The notes under the pieces: generated by a model | What the model saw: the letters and a program-made list of their open reading frames with translations, nothing else | Databases searched by the model: none | Told to the model about the DNA's origin: nothing | Position numbers and translations under genes: made by a program | In this document: positions 11,276 through 22,300 of the stretch, one piece after another | Position numbering within the stretch: position 1 is the stretch's first letter | Layout: each line of letters starts with the position of its first letter | Origin: Siphonodentalium dalli | Taxonomy: Eukaryota; Mollusca; Scaphopoda; Gadilida; Siphonodentaliidae | Assembly: GCA_032622095.1 (NCBI GenBank) | Contig: CP136061.1 | Location: 6,334,734 to 6,398,733 of the forward strand | Direction: 5' to 3' | DNA: 64,000 nt

Positions 11276-13096
11276 ACCATTAACCAGGGCTGGAATTTTG
11301 TAGGCAGGCTGCCCGCGGCCTACAGCCCATGCAAAATTATTTTAGGCGGGCAATTGATAGCCCGCCTAACTTCTAAGTTTGACTGGCAAAGTCGCGAAGT
11401 TTTTCAGAACAAAACTTCAAAGGTCGACACCGCCGACGAAACACCAAAGAGACTGTCGGTTTAATCGAAGTTCCATCGCTGAAACAAAGACTAATTCGTG
11501 TTTATTGTCAACGGAGGACCACGTGCTATCCCGCACATCACTGTTATGTGTTGAAGTATCACTTTGAACGCCATTTTGTTCTGGAGTTGTAATTTTTAAC
11601 ACCATTCTTGAAATTTTGCGAGACCTCAATGGAATCGAAAGTTGTTTATTCACGTAAACTTTAAACAAATAAAAAAATTATTTGTAAATGAAATCAATAA
11701 ATTTTATAACTAGAAAGTCAATGTTTTCCGCAGGAATACTTTGTCAATTTTTATAACACTTAGTTGATTCAGTGTTGTACGGGTCAATATTAAACAATTT
11801 CTGAAGAATTTGTTATTGAATTTAGAAAATGCAAAATGAGTTAAATTTCGTGGAATTTCCGCAGACAATATTAATACAAATGTATAACAATCTGACGGGA
11901 AAATTGGGACAAATCTTCCGAATAAATTATTTTCATTCAACAGGTCTGGTATGCTGTTTAATATAATTTATATATTTTTTGGTTGAGGAGGCTTACTAGC
12001 GTGATCACCTGATCACAAGATACTAGGATATCTGTTACCTAATATGGTTTAGCCTTCCACTCGAATGATATCAGTGTGTCATATTCAAAGCACACAATAT
12101 ATTATTCCTATTGTCTCGGCATTGCCTGTTTCAATTATGAATGAGCTTTATTCTTATCAATGGGGAGTTGGGATAGGTACTATTGTACACTCCCACTCAG
12201 TTATAAAAGTATACATATGAATAGTCTGGAGGGGTGTTCATGAAACCAACAGGAAACGACATGAATACAGAGTCTATAAATCAATCGCATCAAACTAGAC
12301 AAATAGCCATTTTGCACCAGCGTTGCTGAAGACAAATCTGAAACTATGGGTTCCAATAATGCTCCAGACCAAGTTTGAAAGAAATACACCCTGTGGTTCT
12401 TGCTAAGATTTTTTAAAGTTGCACCAAATTAGTCCTCTTTTGCCCATAATTAACATATTGACCTAATTTTAACAAACATGAATACCAGTCATCCAATTAG
12501 CAAGGCACTTGCACACCAAATTTGAGCAAAATCGGCCAAGTGGTTTTGTAGAAGAAGTCGTTTAAAGAATTGTTGACAGACTAACGCATGAAGAGTGACG
12601 ATCATAGATCCCCTCGATACTTTGTAGACGTATCAGGCTAGGTGATCTAAAAATTATGTTTAAAATTCTTGACGAAATGAACACAAAATCATTCAAATTT
12701 TTTATTTGCATATCTTTTATGCAAATTTTGTTCTCATGCCTTAACTCTTTCATGATGGGAGCTGTGCTGGTGCAGCATTATAACCCTGTGCCAGTGCATT
12801 CTCTTATATATAAGAGAATGCACTGGCTTACAAGATCAAGGTAAATATTGTTAGGCCAATTGATGGAATCTCTTTTATATGCGAGGCGCCCTATGGGCGA
12901 CTCGAATATATAAGAGAATGCATTGGCACAGGGTTTTTCGACTCTCCATGACCATTTATGTTAGGAAGAATAAAATATAAAAAATAAAATTTGCCCTCCC
13001 ACCCCAGTTTTCTGAAAAAGTTGGATGTAAATCTAGCAATTTATTCTTATTGGCCTTATGAGGAATATACACACCCGAGGATGAAATTGAATCAAT
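11276..13096. other. CACTA interior, left part, no supported gene
   Basis: Short open frames at 11252-11668 overlap each other on both strands and show no family resemblance. From about 12330 to 12650 the sequence is a minus-strand copy of the dispersed repeat best seen at 33247-34070 (phrases AAACCCATAG-like, GGTCAATATG and GATTTTGCTCAAATTT in reverse). At 12784-12933 lies a diverged palindrome MITE: CCAGTGCATTCTCTTATATA, a second half-palindrome, and CATTGGCACAGGG. Confidence 0.6.
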
Positions 13097-13097
13097 A

Positions 13098-13925
13098 TTA
13101 CATGGTTACGAAATGAGATTTGACAAATGTTGTGTGAACCTGAATCGTGTGAACGCCATTTGTCGAAGTTCACTTCGCAACCATGTAATAACATTGAGAA
13201 CGACAATCATTTGTTAACTATTGCCAGGAAGTGCAAATCAACAAGGGAGTGGGTTTAAGTTCTATGCATGCGTAACATGTATATACATGTGGAGGAGCGT
13301 AGACAATTGCATGATGGTCTCCAGGAAATAAACATAAAACGGTAGGTTTATAATTGCATTCATAGGCATGTCAGCACAAATATTTGAATGCAAAATCTTG
13401 AAAAATGATCGTATAATTATTTCTTCGAAAAATATTGATATTGTAATTTTAATTCACACACAGGAATTGATTTATCTTAAATATTTTAATAAATTTAATA
13501 AAATCACTCCATCGGTCGTTGAGTTATAGACCCCTGAACCAGATATACCCTTCTGGATGAATTGCCACCCACACATGACAGATAAAGTCGCTGCAAAAAA
13601 AGAAAATCCCTCCAATAAAAAAAAAGTGATTACAGATTCGGAACTGACTTATGTCAGCTTCAGCATGACACATGCATGATGCATCGTGAAAAAAGGCACA
13701 CTAGATCTAAAATTATAAGCCATCGACTGCACATACCCCAGTACCGTAACAAATGCGGTCTGCCATTTATCAGTGAGTGCTACATCCTTACCTGTGCCGT
13801 CATGTTTGGTAGGAAAATTATCCACGCAGGTATTTCTGGTTCGGGGTCTATAACTCTGATAGACTGATTTTAATAAATTTGGTATCAAATTAAATCAATT
13901 CCTGCAATAAGATATCAATTTTCAT
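13098..13925. repeat. Two foldback repeats in the CACTA interior
   Basis: The first (13098-13190) has arms ATTACATGGTTACGAAATGA and its diverged inverse. The second (about 13433-13925) has arms of about 140 bp that share ATTGATTTA, GAGTTATAGACCCC and ACATGACxG motifs in opposite orientation. The open frames at 13649-13888 lie in these arms and are not supported as genes. Confidence 0.6.
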
Positions 13926-13996
13926 GACGTGGTGAAAAACGGCAGCACCAACCGCTAGCTAGTTCCCTATATATAATATATACTATTCCACATGTA

Positions 13997-14370
13997 CCCC
14001 GCTGGACAAAACAAGTGTCCATTGGCACCGTGTTGTATTTGCCGTTCGGCTGCGGTGTCAGAGTTTGTAACTGCAGTTGAACACTGCGGCCGAACGGCAA
14101 GTACACTGCGGCCAAACGACAAATTCACTGCGGCCGAAAGGCAACTACCCTCACGGTCGAATGGCATGTACACCGTGGTTAGATTTCTGGTTTGTATTGT
14201 ATTTTTTCAGTTTGATGAAAGTACACCGTGGCAAATACACCATGCTGAATGGCAATTACACCGCGGCCCAACTGTAGTTAGCCGGTGGAGCCGCGTGTAG
14301 TTGCATGTCGGCCGCGGTGGCAATGCTAACCGCACCGCAGTTAAGTGGACACTTGTTTTGTCCAGCAGGG
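13997..14370. mobile_element. 374-bp TA-flanked MITE with GC-rich internal repeats
   Basis: Inverted ends CCCCGCTGGACAAAACAAGT and, complemented, CCCTGCTGGACAAAACAAGT, each flanked by TA (13995-13996, 14371-14372). The interior differs from the surrounding AT-rich DNA: degenerate units of about 22 bp of the type ACTGCGGCCGAACGGCAAGT are repeated directly, then in complementary form. The several overlapping short frames on both strands (13915-14300) come from this repetition. Probably a Tc1/mariner-type MITE by its TA flanks. Confidence 0.7.
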
Positions 14371-15530
14371 TATATACCCATATTAAGTGTTCGTAAACCC
14401 ATTTCCGCATAGGGTTGCAAAGTTTTTGCATAAAATATTCGCCCTGAGATTTATATGGACGCAATATATAGACATACCATTTTGTTTATTTCCTGCGACC
14501 ATCTATTCTACACTCCTGATTAGATCACACACAGTATCCGACAATGTTCATGTGATAAATGTGTTTACCATTGGCATCTAATTGTAATATAATGTAGAAC
14601 ATTGTAACAACTGTGAATAAACTTTATTTTAACAAGGAATCAAACGAAACAGCGAACATGCTCATTATTTGAGAAGATAAAACTAACAGAACATGAATTG
14701 GGATTTTCATGCCAACTCAAACATACAAGATGGATTATGCGCAATTGCGTATTTATCATGAAAGGCAAATAAAAGCTTTGATTGAATAGATAATTAAATA
14801 GTAAGGACAGAGTATATATACATAGTTGCATAAAAAAACCCAAATATGTATTTCTCTGGATATACTTAGTCGTCAGTCATTCCATATACCAAAAGAAAGG
14901 GCATTGTCTAAGGAACATTGTGCCAAAAAATGTAGTTGTTTGAACCATGCAAAGGAAAAGAAATCATTCCTGAAATCTGACCACAGACGGTCATCGGGAC
15001 GACAAAGTCATTTTTTTCATATGGTCAATAATGTTATTTTACGGGTTTGTCATTAACATTGACACCATATAGACTTGAAATTTTGACCTTTGGAACCAAT
15101 CCTATGTGAAGAGCTTGTGGTACACTTTATGAAGAAACTTCAAATAGTATGTGAACAATAAATGCATAAGATAGTTCTGAAATTTCTGTATATTATGAGC
15201 TGAGACTTGGAAAATATTGTTTTTGTTCCAGTTTATCAATTTTGATATGTTATGAAAGGGTTTTCATGCAAATATTTGGTCCACCAAATTATTGGGCTGT
15301 GTATGTCTTTCATTGATCTCGGACCTCTTTTTATATGAGAGTAGATGACTAGCTAGTAATACTGTGTTCACTGGGGCTGCTAAATCATCAGGTTGACTAT
15401 GGGGAAACTGTGACCCAGTTCATGGTCTAATGTCATGTCGCATGTCATTTCTGGGTTGGTGGGTGAAGCATTGGGCCAGGCATAATTGTGTATTCTGTAA
15501 ATAAACTAGAGCTGACAGGGCGGCTGGGAC
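14371..15530. other. CACTA interior, no supported gene
   Basis: AT-rich sequence with only short, uncorroborated open frames (for example 14826-15056). No family motif, no clear splice-bounded exon, and no strong repeat structure was seen by eye. Confidence 0.5.
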
Positions 15531-16213
15531 GCTCACCTGACCACAGGACCCCTGGTGCGACAACACTACCATAAGTATATACATGTACCTTAATACAAGG
15601 TTTATACATGTATCTATCGGACCTATATTGAGCATAGACTCACTTGCAATCTAATTTCATCAATATCCTCTGTACATAAGATAATGTCACATCCCCAGTT
15701 CTTTTGACCATATTCACACCTTTAATTTGGTGTATCTAGATCTCTTGCATCGATACGTGTACGATCACCAAAGATATATCTGAATGTGTGCACACTTTCA
15801 AATCCAGACAAACCCTTGAACAGATTCCCATCAAATATAGCATACTAGTAGTACTACTGCAGAATTCCACTTGTCACAATAATTCACAATGGATGGTCCT
15901 GTCTGTGTGACCTCAGCAGAGTAAATTCTGCAGTGCTACTGTGCTATATTTGATGGGAATCTGTTCAGGGGTTTGTCTGATTTTGAAAGTGTGCACATAT
16001 TCATAAATATCTTTGGCGATCTTCCACGTATCGATGTGGGAGATACACCAAATTAAAGGTGCGAATATGGTCTAAAGAACTTGGTATGCGGCATTATATT
16101 ATACACAGGGGATATTGATGAATTTTTATCGCAAGCGAATCTATGCTCAATATAGGTCGGATAGATATAAACCTTGTATTAAGGTATATACTCATGGTAG
16201 TCGCCTGTGCACC
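15531..16213. repeat. Long foldback repeat (about 680 bp)
   Basis: Arms of roughly 300 bp. The left arm has CCTTAATACAAGGTTTATAC, CCTATATTGAGCATAGA, ATCGATACGTGTACGATC and CAGATTCCCATCAAATATAG; their complements appear in reverse order from 15940 to 16205. The loop is near 15870-15920. Arms differ by several substitutions, so this is not recent. It is bordered by CTCACCTGAC on one side and CACCTGACATGGTGTAG on the other, phrases that also end the dispersed repeat at 34520-34560. Confidence 0.75.
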
Positions 16214-16369
16214 TGACATGGTGTAGTGCCTTAAGCTTCATATTTCTATCATTGCATGCGATGCTAATTTGTTGAGCATGATTAACCCAGTCATACATAA
16301 ATAAATTATAGACTATAAGATAAACTGTTATATATGATGAATTTGTGATCACAAACAGTATTTGAACCC

Positions 16370-16590
16370 AATTGCCAGCGCCTAATTAACCAATCGAGCC
16401 TATTTCAACACGGATGCCCTATCACCAAAAGTATATAGACACAAAGTTTTTGAGCAAAATCGGCCAAGGGGTTTTGGAGAAGTCATTTGAAGAAATTGTT
16501 GACAGACTAACGCATGATGAGTGACGACTATAGCTCACCTTGATACTTTGTATCAAGTGAGCTAAAAAGTGTTTTACAACTTGGGTCTTC
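16370..16590 (-). repeat. Dispersed repeat fragment (minus copy of the 33247 family)
   Basis: Reading the minus strand, the phrases TTAGCTCACTTGATACAAAG, GTCGTCACTCATCATGCG and CTTCTCCAAAACCCCTTGGC match the start of the copy at 33247-33400. No coding capacity seen. Confidence 0.7.
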
Positions 16591-16649
16591 AAAAGTATTT
16601 ATATTTCGGGTCTCAGCTCATAACATACATAACTTTCAGAACACACTTA

Positions 16650-17938
16650 CACTGGGGGGAAACTATTTCACCAGAATCGATTCTATCGCCCTTCCGGTTG
16701 CGTCTCTATCGAATTAAGTTCCGACTCTTTCGCGATTTCTAAAACATGTTTTCAAAGTTTTGACCGTTGTTTATAGACTGAATGTCAAAACAGAATGTTT
16801 TCTCCAATAACAATCGACAGATTATGTCTTTATACGTGTTTATTGATGACAGTAAAGCAAAATCGGCTGCATGTTGTGCACAGTCACAGACGTAGTGCGT
16901 TTGGGTGCATTTCCCATGAAAATTAAGCAGCACTTTGATGCTCAGATTATCGGCCTTGTCTACTTTAAATTGGACTGAAACTTGTCAAGTTTTATGGTTG
17001 AACATTAGATAATTATAATACAATACCTCCCGACGGTTCCTCGCCATACAATTCCTTCAAATTAGTGCCTAAAAAAGCAACAAAAGGTTCCGATTCTATT
17101 GTGATGTTTATGTTCACGATCGGTTCTTTCGTTCCTGTTTACAGTACATTCATACTCGATCAGATTATTTGATTGTACATCTATAGTTGCCCAATGACAA
17201 TCCATGATAATATATGGTTTAAAATTGTAGCCATAGTAAATCAATAGATGAGTTTTAGTGGTCCCAAACGATCATAGGTCAGATATTAAAGATGTTCGAC
17301 GGATAATCTTTAATATCCAACCTATGATGCTTTGCGACTACTGAACAACTCATATTGGTGTTGCTGTGACTATAGTTTAAACCATATATGGTAATATGGC
17401 AACTAGAAACACAAATGAACTCTCTGGTCGAATATAATATTGCATTAAACGGGGGGCGAAAGAACCGATCGTGAACATAAAAATCACATTAGAACCGGAA
17501 CATTGCGTTGCTTCTTTTGGTGGATTAATTTGAGGGTCTTTTACTGTGAGGAGCCATCGAGAGCTGTGCTGTAATCGTGTCCTGGTGTTCGATCATACAA
17601 GAAGACATATTTCAGTCTAATTAACAGGTAAAAAGGCCGATAAAAGGAGCATCAAAATGCTGCTTAATTTACAAAGGAAATGCACACAAACACATTACTC
17701 TTCTAAGTGTGCAAAAAATAGCCGACTTCGCATTATTATCACCAATAATTACGCACAAAGACACAATCAAGCGATAGTTTTTGTAAAATACGTTCTGTTT
17801 TAACATTTAGTGTATAAATGGAGGTCAAAACTTTGAAAACATTTGTTTCAAGTCGCGAAAGAGACGGGACTTAATTCGATAGAGACGGAACCCGATAGGC
17901 GATAGAATCGATTCTTGTGAAACAGTTTCCCCCCAGTG
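16650..17938. mobile_element. 1.29-kb foldback element with 5-bp target duplication
   Basis: Long inverted arms start CACTGGGGGGAAACTATTTC on the left and, complemented, CACTGGGGGGAAACTGTTTC on the right. They contain ATCGATTCTATCGCC, TCTATCGAATTAAGT and GTTTTCAAAGTTTTGACC. ACTTA lies directly outside both ends (16645-16649, 17939-17943). The centre, about 17260-17345, has its own hairpin with TCTTTAATAT. No transposase frame exists. Superfamily is open: a 5-bp duplication with CAC ends is compatible with more than one family. Confidence 0.75.
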
Positions 17939-18796
17939 ACTTAGCTATTTAAAGTTTCATCAAAAAGTGTACCAAAAGTGTTTAACATAAGATAATTTCC
18001 AAACATCACATTTTTTTAAATAAACATCTTGAAATTTGTGGAGTCAGTTTTAAATACACATCTTTGTGGAGACAAACGGTGACCCACAAAGAACATTACT
18101 GACCAAATAGAAGAATTGTATGTCTTAATTCCTCAAAAATGAGATTTTAGAAATGTCTAAGAGTGGTCGCAGGGCTAAACTTTACAAATATGGTGAGTTG
18201 GTTTGAGATTATTCACAAAATGTGTATGTCTTTGTGTCCCTTCAATAAACATATATAAATGTATTCACAAAATAGCATCAGTGGACAATATCGTAAGCAA
18301 GTAAAATTTAGATAAAATTCAATTAAAATATGAAGACCATAAAATTAAGGTTCCACTCACATACAATACTGATTTCAAGGGCTATACATATGTACAGTTC
18401 ATTACCCACTGTTTTTGAGTAGGTACCAAGAATTATCCCATGATTGGCTACAAGGAAAGAAATATAAGATTTTCAGACGCGATTGATAATCTAGATTTTC
18501 TTGTAGGAACGAATGAGATAATTAATCATGGTATTCAAAAACAGTAGGTTTTCTTTTTATTATATGATTTATTGCTCGAATTTCATTGAATTGAAATCTT
18601 GATATTAATTTATTGTCTTCCAAATAATCGTGGGATATTAATACTGTATCAAATCATAAGTTCATTTACCAGCATGTCTGAGCTAGGAAAAGCATGCAAT
18701 ACAAATACAGTTGAATTTCATGACTTCACCTATGAAGCTACTAGTATTAAACTTTAAAAAAAATAAAAATAAAAACATTTCATAATATAAAAAGTT

Positions 18797-18812
18797 GGGG
18801 GGGGGGGGGGGG
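18797..18812. repeat. Poly-G tract (16 nt)
   Basis: Sixteen uninterrupted G on the + strand between AT-rich sequence. The exact length is uncertain in any assembly. Confidence 0.9.
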
Positions 18813-18851
18813 CTTAAAAATTGTCCCAAATGTGTACTCTACATATTAATA

Positions 18852-19193
18852 CAATTGCTTCTGACTAGTCCCCCTTCAATTTTTTTTATTTTTTTTTTTA
18901 TTTTTTCATTTGTTTATTTAATTTGTTTAGTGCCCCTTTAAATTTTCTTGTGTTCCTAGACTGAACTGGAAGCACTCATTTTTTTTAAAGTTTTTCAAAT
19001 ATGCGACATGCATGTCTTCACTTCAACCTTCGATAATGGATATCTCTGAATATCAAATAATACCGCAATAAACGTTGAGAAAATGGGTGCTTTCAGTTCT
19101 GATTAGGAAACAAGAAAATATAAGGGGGCACTAAAAAAAATGAACAAATGAAAAAAATAAAATAATTCAAGGGGAGACTAGTCAGAAGCAATT
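18852..19193. repeat. Foldback repeat with AT-rich arms
   Basis: ATTGCTTCTGACTAGTCCCC at 18854 is matched by its complement ending at 19193. Inner arms share TTCAATTTTTTTTATT and AGTGCCCC. A partial relative (AGTGCCACTTTAAATTTTCA, AATATGCGACATG, ATCTCTGAATATCAAAT) lies at about 32800-32945, so the sequence is dispersed. Confidence 0.7.
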
Positions 19194-19344
19194 CGGATTA
19201 TCTACCTATAAATATGTTAATTCAGCCAATTATAGTGGTCGTGTGTGAATCTATATTTAGAATGCCCTTGAAAGTGGTAAAATATACAGCAGTGGAACAT
19301 TTAATCTTCATAAAACAAAACAAATTCACTCATTCTTTGAGTAG

Positions 19345-19915
19345 GAACACAAGATTTGGCACGCTACGATTCATTTCCGGTGACAAACAAGTTTTTCCTC
19401 GTGTTTAGGCCTTTAAATGCAGTTTCGGTGACAAATTAGGATTCATATCATTATATTAATACACTGTAGAATAACGGTTTAAAAGATAGGCGATACTTCA
19501 TTTCGGAAAAAGAACTGTCGCGTATCTTTCAAATGGCTTTTCTACTTATTTTATTCAATGTACTGTCTTGATTTGGATGGATATCAGTAACACGAGACAC
19601 ACTCTGGATGGAGGGACAGCTTCTGGACAGACAGACCCCGGGACATACAACGACTCATCGCGAACGACATTACATGTATGTGTACCAGTGATGTGGATAA
19701 AAATGAAGAAAAAAATCGGAAGAATTTTTTTAAAACAATAAAATGGAATTCGGCGCCAGGTTTGGAGTAGGGGCGGGCCGCAGGCGGGTTACCCTAAACA
19801 CAGGTATATTTTATTTGGCCTGATGTGAATGCCAATTTGAATTTGTAACGGAAACTGCGTTTAAATGCCTAATCACGAAGAAAAAACTTGTTTGTCACTG
19901 GAAACGAATCGTCTT
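19345..19915. repeat. Foldback repeat, about 570 bp
   Basis: Left arm: ACGATTCATTTCCGGTGACA, TTAGGCCTTTAAATGCAGTT. Right arm, complemented: ACGATTCGTTTCCAGTGACA, TTAGGCATTTAAACGCAGTT. Arms are about 100 bp or more and diverged. The 19214-19408 frame overlaps one arm and is not supported. Confidence 0.7.
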
Positions 19916-20343
19916 GTTTATCAGAACGCCACCAGGTCCTATCAACACGTCACATGTAATTGTAACTAGAGAACATTTTGTCGCCTGGGCCGGATATCAT
20001 ACATGATGTAGGCTGCAATTAAAGATCACGTATTTCACTTATCCACAAATAACACTTACCAATTTAATAAATATTTGCCGAAATATTTTGCGCCTTAAAT
20101 CAACGACGGACTGTGACGGACACCTTGAACAAAACAGAGAACTCAAAGCGAAGCACACATCAAGGGCCTGGTAGCGACGTATCAGATCTCCAAAAATGAG
20201 CATTTTCCAAGGGTCTAAGGGCTAAACCTCCCTCAAATCATAATATTCACCCTAACACCCAACATTTTAATTTGAGAGAGCTTTAACAGCAAGGGACTTG
20301 AAACTTGCTCATTTTTGTAATCCAAATTCATGGCCACCTACAT

Positions 20344-22010
20344 TTACAAAATGTTGGTATTGCTCATATACATATCAAACTTCTGTTTGAATGTTTCATA
20401 AAATTTGCTCTCGTCAAGATCATCATCAAATCGAAGTAGTCCTTCTTCCAGGTTTAGTTTGTAATTCATAACACAGAACTGCTCATCGATGTCGTAGGCC
20501 ATATCCCGCTGGTTAAGCTTCTTCGATTTTGGGTCATTCACAAAAGTTAATTTTTTGCTGACATCGTCTATTTTAGCAATCGCTTTGTTGCAATTGATAA
20601 GGTATTTGATTCCACGGTCATTAACTATTGTTTGGCAAAGATAGAGGTCTCCTGCTGCCCATTCATATATGGCTACACAAACCCTCTCTGAATTTGAAGC
20701 TTTCTGCTTAATTTCCTTCTCTATCATTGAATTAGGCGACTTTTTGTTGTCAATCACATCACTTTGTTTGGCAACGGTTGATGTCTTTATATTAAGCTTC
20801 TGCGTTGTTCTCTCTGAATTTGAAGCTTTCTGCTTAATTTCCTTCTCTATCATTGAATTAGGCGACTTTTTGTTGTCAATCACATCACTTTGTTTGGCAA
20901 CGGTTGATGTCTTTATATTAAGCTTCTGCGTTGTTCTCTCTGAATTTGAAGCCTTCTGCTTAATTTTCTTCTCTATCATTGAATTAGGCAACTTTTTGTT
21001 GTCAATCACATCACTTTGTTTGGCAACGGTTGATTGAACTGATGCCAATTCATCAATTACTTTCTCTGATGTCTTATTAATTATAAGCTTCTGCGTTTTT
21101 TTCTTCTTTTCTTTACCAGTGGCCCTCTTCTTGTTATCAGAGTCAGACTGCTTCTCTGTTTGTCTTATTAATTTATCTTTTTTAGCTAACCTTTCTGTCC
21201 AATATAAAATCCTACCAATGTCTTTGTGCAATCTTGTACCGGTCCCGGTACTACCACATCCTGAAGGTAACTCCATGTCATTTTCATCAATATCATTTGT
21301 CACAACAGATTTAACAACAATTTCAGAAAAGAGATCCGAACTGGATAGAAGGAATATACCAAGTCCAATTTTCACATTCCTTTGTCTATTTAAAAGAACC
21401 ACTTCATCCCCTGCTTGGTAACGCAGACAACTTTCAGAACTTTGGGGCATTTTTTCAATGTTTTTTTTGGTCCCTCGCTTCCCATTTGTACAGTCTTGTG
21501 TGTACTTCCGCCTGTTCTGCAGTTGTTTCCCAAGTCTTTTGAGAACGGTGCCCCTTTTTTTTTTCAGCTGAGGAAGAACATTAAATACTTGTTCGAAAAA
21601 ACGTTCTCGTCTTGAACTTGGTAACGCAGACAACTTTGGGGCATTTTTCCAGATTTTGGCGTTTACTGCAGCATCCTTCAGAACATTGGTAAAGAGCTTC
21701 TGTGCCAGTGTTGGTTTCCCTCTTAGAGGTTTCATCTGCAGTAATTCTTCTTCAGAAAATTCATTATTGACATCGGTACATGTATTAACTTGAGCATCGA
21801 GTGAGGATACATGTAATTCATCATTAAAACTAGTGTCACCATTTACTTGAGTAACTGGACTACTCAAAATATCAGACTCGCCATCTGTATCGGTATTAGT
21901 GTCCTTGCAAAGAAATTTTCTTATCTTATGTCTGTCCCAGAAGTTTTTGAACAAGTCCAATATGTCTGCTTCAGTGAAATTTAAGAGTTGCCATAGTTGG
22001 ACTCCATTTT
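20344..22010 (-). CDS. CACTA-encoded accessory protein candidate (long terminal exon)
   Basis: The longest minus-strand frame in the window. It stays open upstream of the first start-like codon (TTG at 21960) to an acceptor-like CTCTTTTCAG whose last base pairs with 22011. It is best read as a 3' exon beginning NGVQLWQLLNFTEADILDLF. The first start exon was not found. The N-terminal half is mixed acidic then basic, with a Lys/Arg-rich helical stretch around residues 100-160 of the frame from 21960 (KKKRGTVLKRLGKQLQNRRK). Residues of about 305-425 are three tandem 42-aa units (126 bp each, starting 20691, 20817, 20943; core TVAKQSDVIDNKK..NSMIEK.IKQKASNSE). Two units are almost identical. The C-terminus (MYMSNTNIL) is acidic. 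I recognise no domain. Its location within the element and basic character suggest a DNA-binding partner of the transposase, as TNPA is in plants; this is inference. Confidence 0.7.
20691..21035 (-). repeat. Three 126-bp in-frame coding repeats
   Basis: The period is exactly 126 bp, a multiple of three, so each unit adds 42 residues without a frame change. The two units nearest the 3' end of the gene are nearly identical; the third differs at a few bases (NKKLPN and EKKIKQ instead of NKKSPN and EKEIKQ). The + strand frame at 20669-21037 is an antisense shadow. Confidence 0.9.
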
Positions 22011-22300
22011 CTGAAAAGAGTAACGGGAATTAATGAGTGAACTCAATCTGGGCATCATATCTGGCCATACTCAGCCCTCGACAATTTGTTCCCAAATGTT
22101 TTTAACTCCATCTGGGACTATAGAAATAATCTCCTTCCTTTGCCATATTTACAGCAACATGCATGGTCTACATACTGTAGTGGTCATAATGAATACCATA
22201 CATGGATTAAATGAAAGTGTCAATGACACTGTAGCTTATCTCACTTTCATTTTAACAAGCATCAGCTCTGATGATAGTACTATGCAATGGAACTAATGTA

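Noticed and set aside
13915-14300. Overlapping frames in the GC-rich MITE core
   Set aside because: All lie inside the 374-bp MITE and reflect its internal repeats on both strands.
16650-17938. Transib/ProtoRAG-related element
   Set aside because: Only the CAC start and the 5-bp duplication fit. The rest of the end differs and there is no RAG1-like frame.
20669-21037. 122-residue + strand frame with Leu/Ile/Ser-rich repeats resembling a membrane protein
   Set aside because: Exact antisense of the 126-bp coding repeats of the minus-strand protein.
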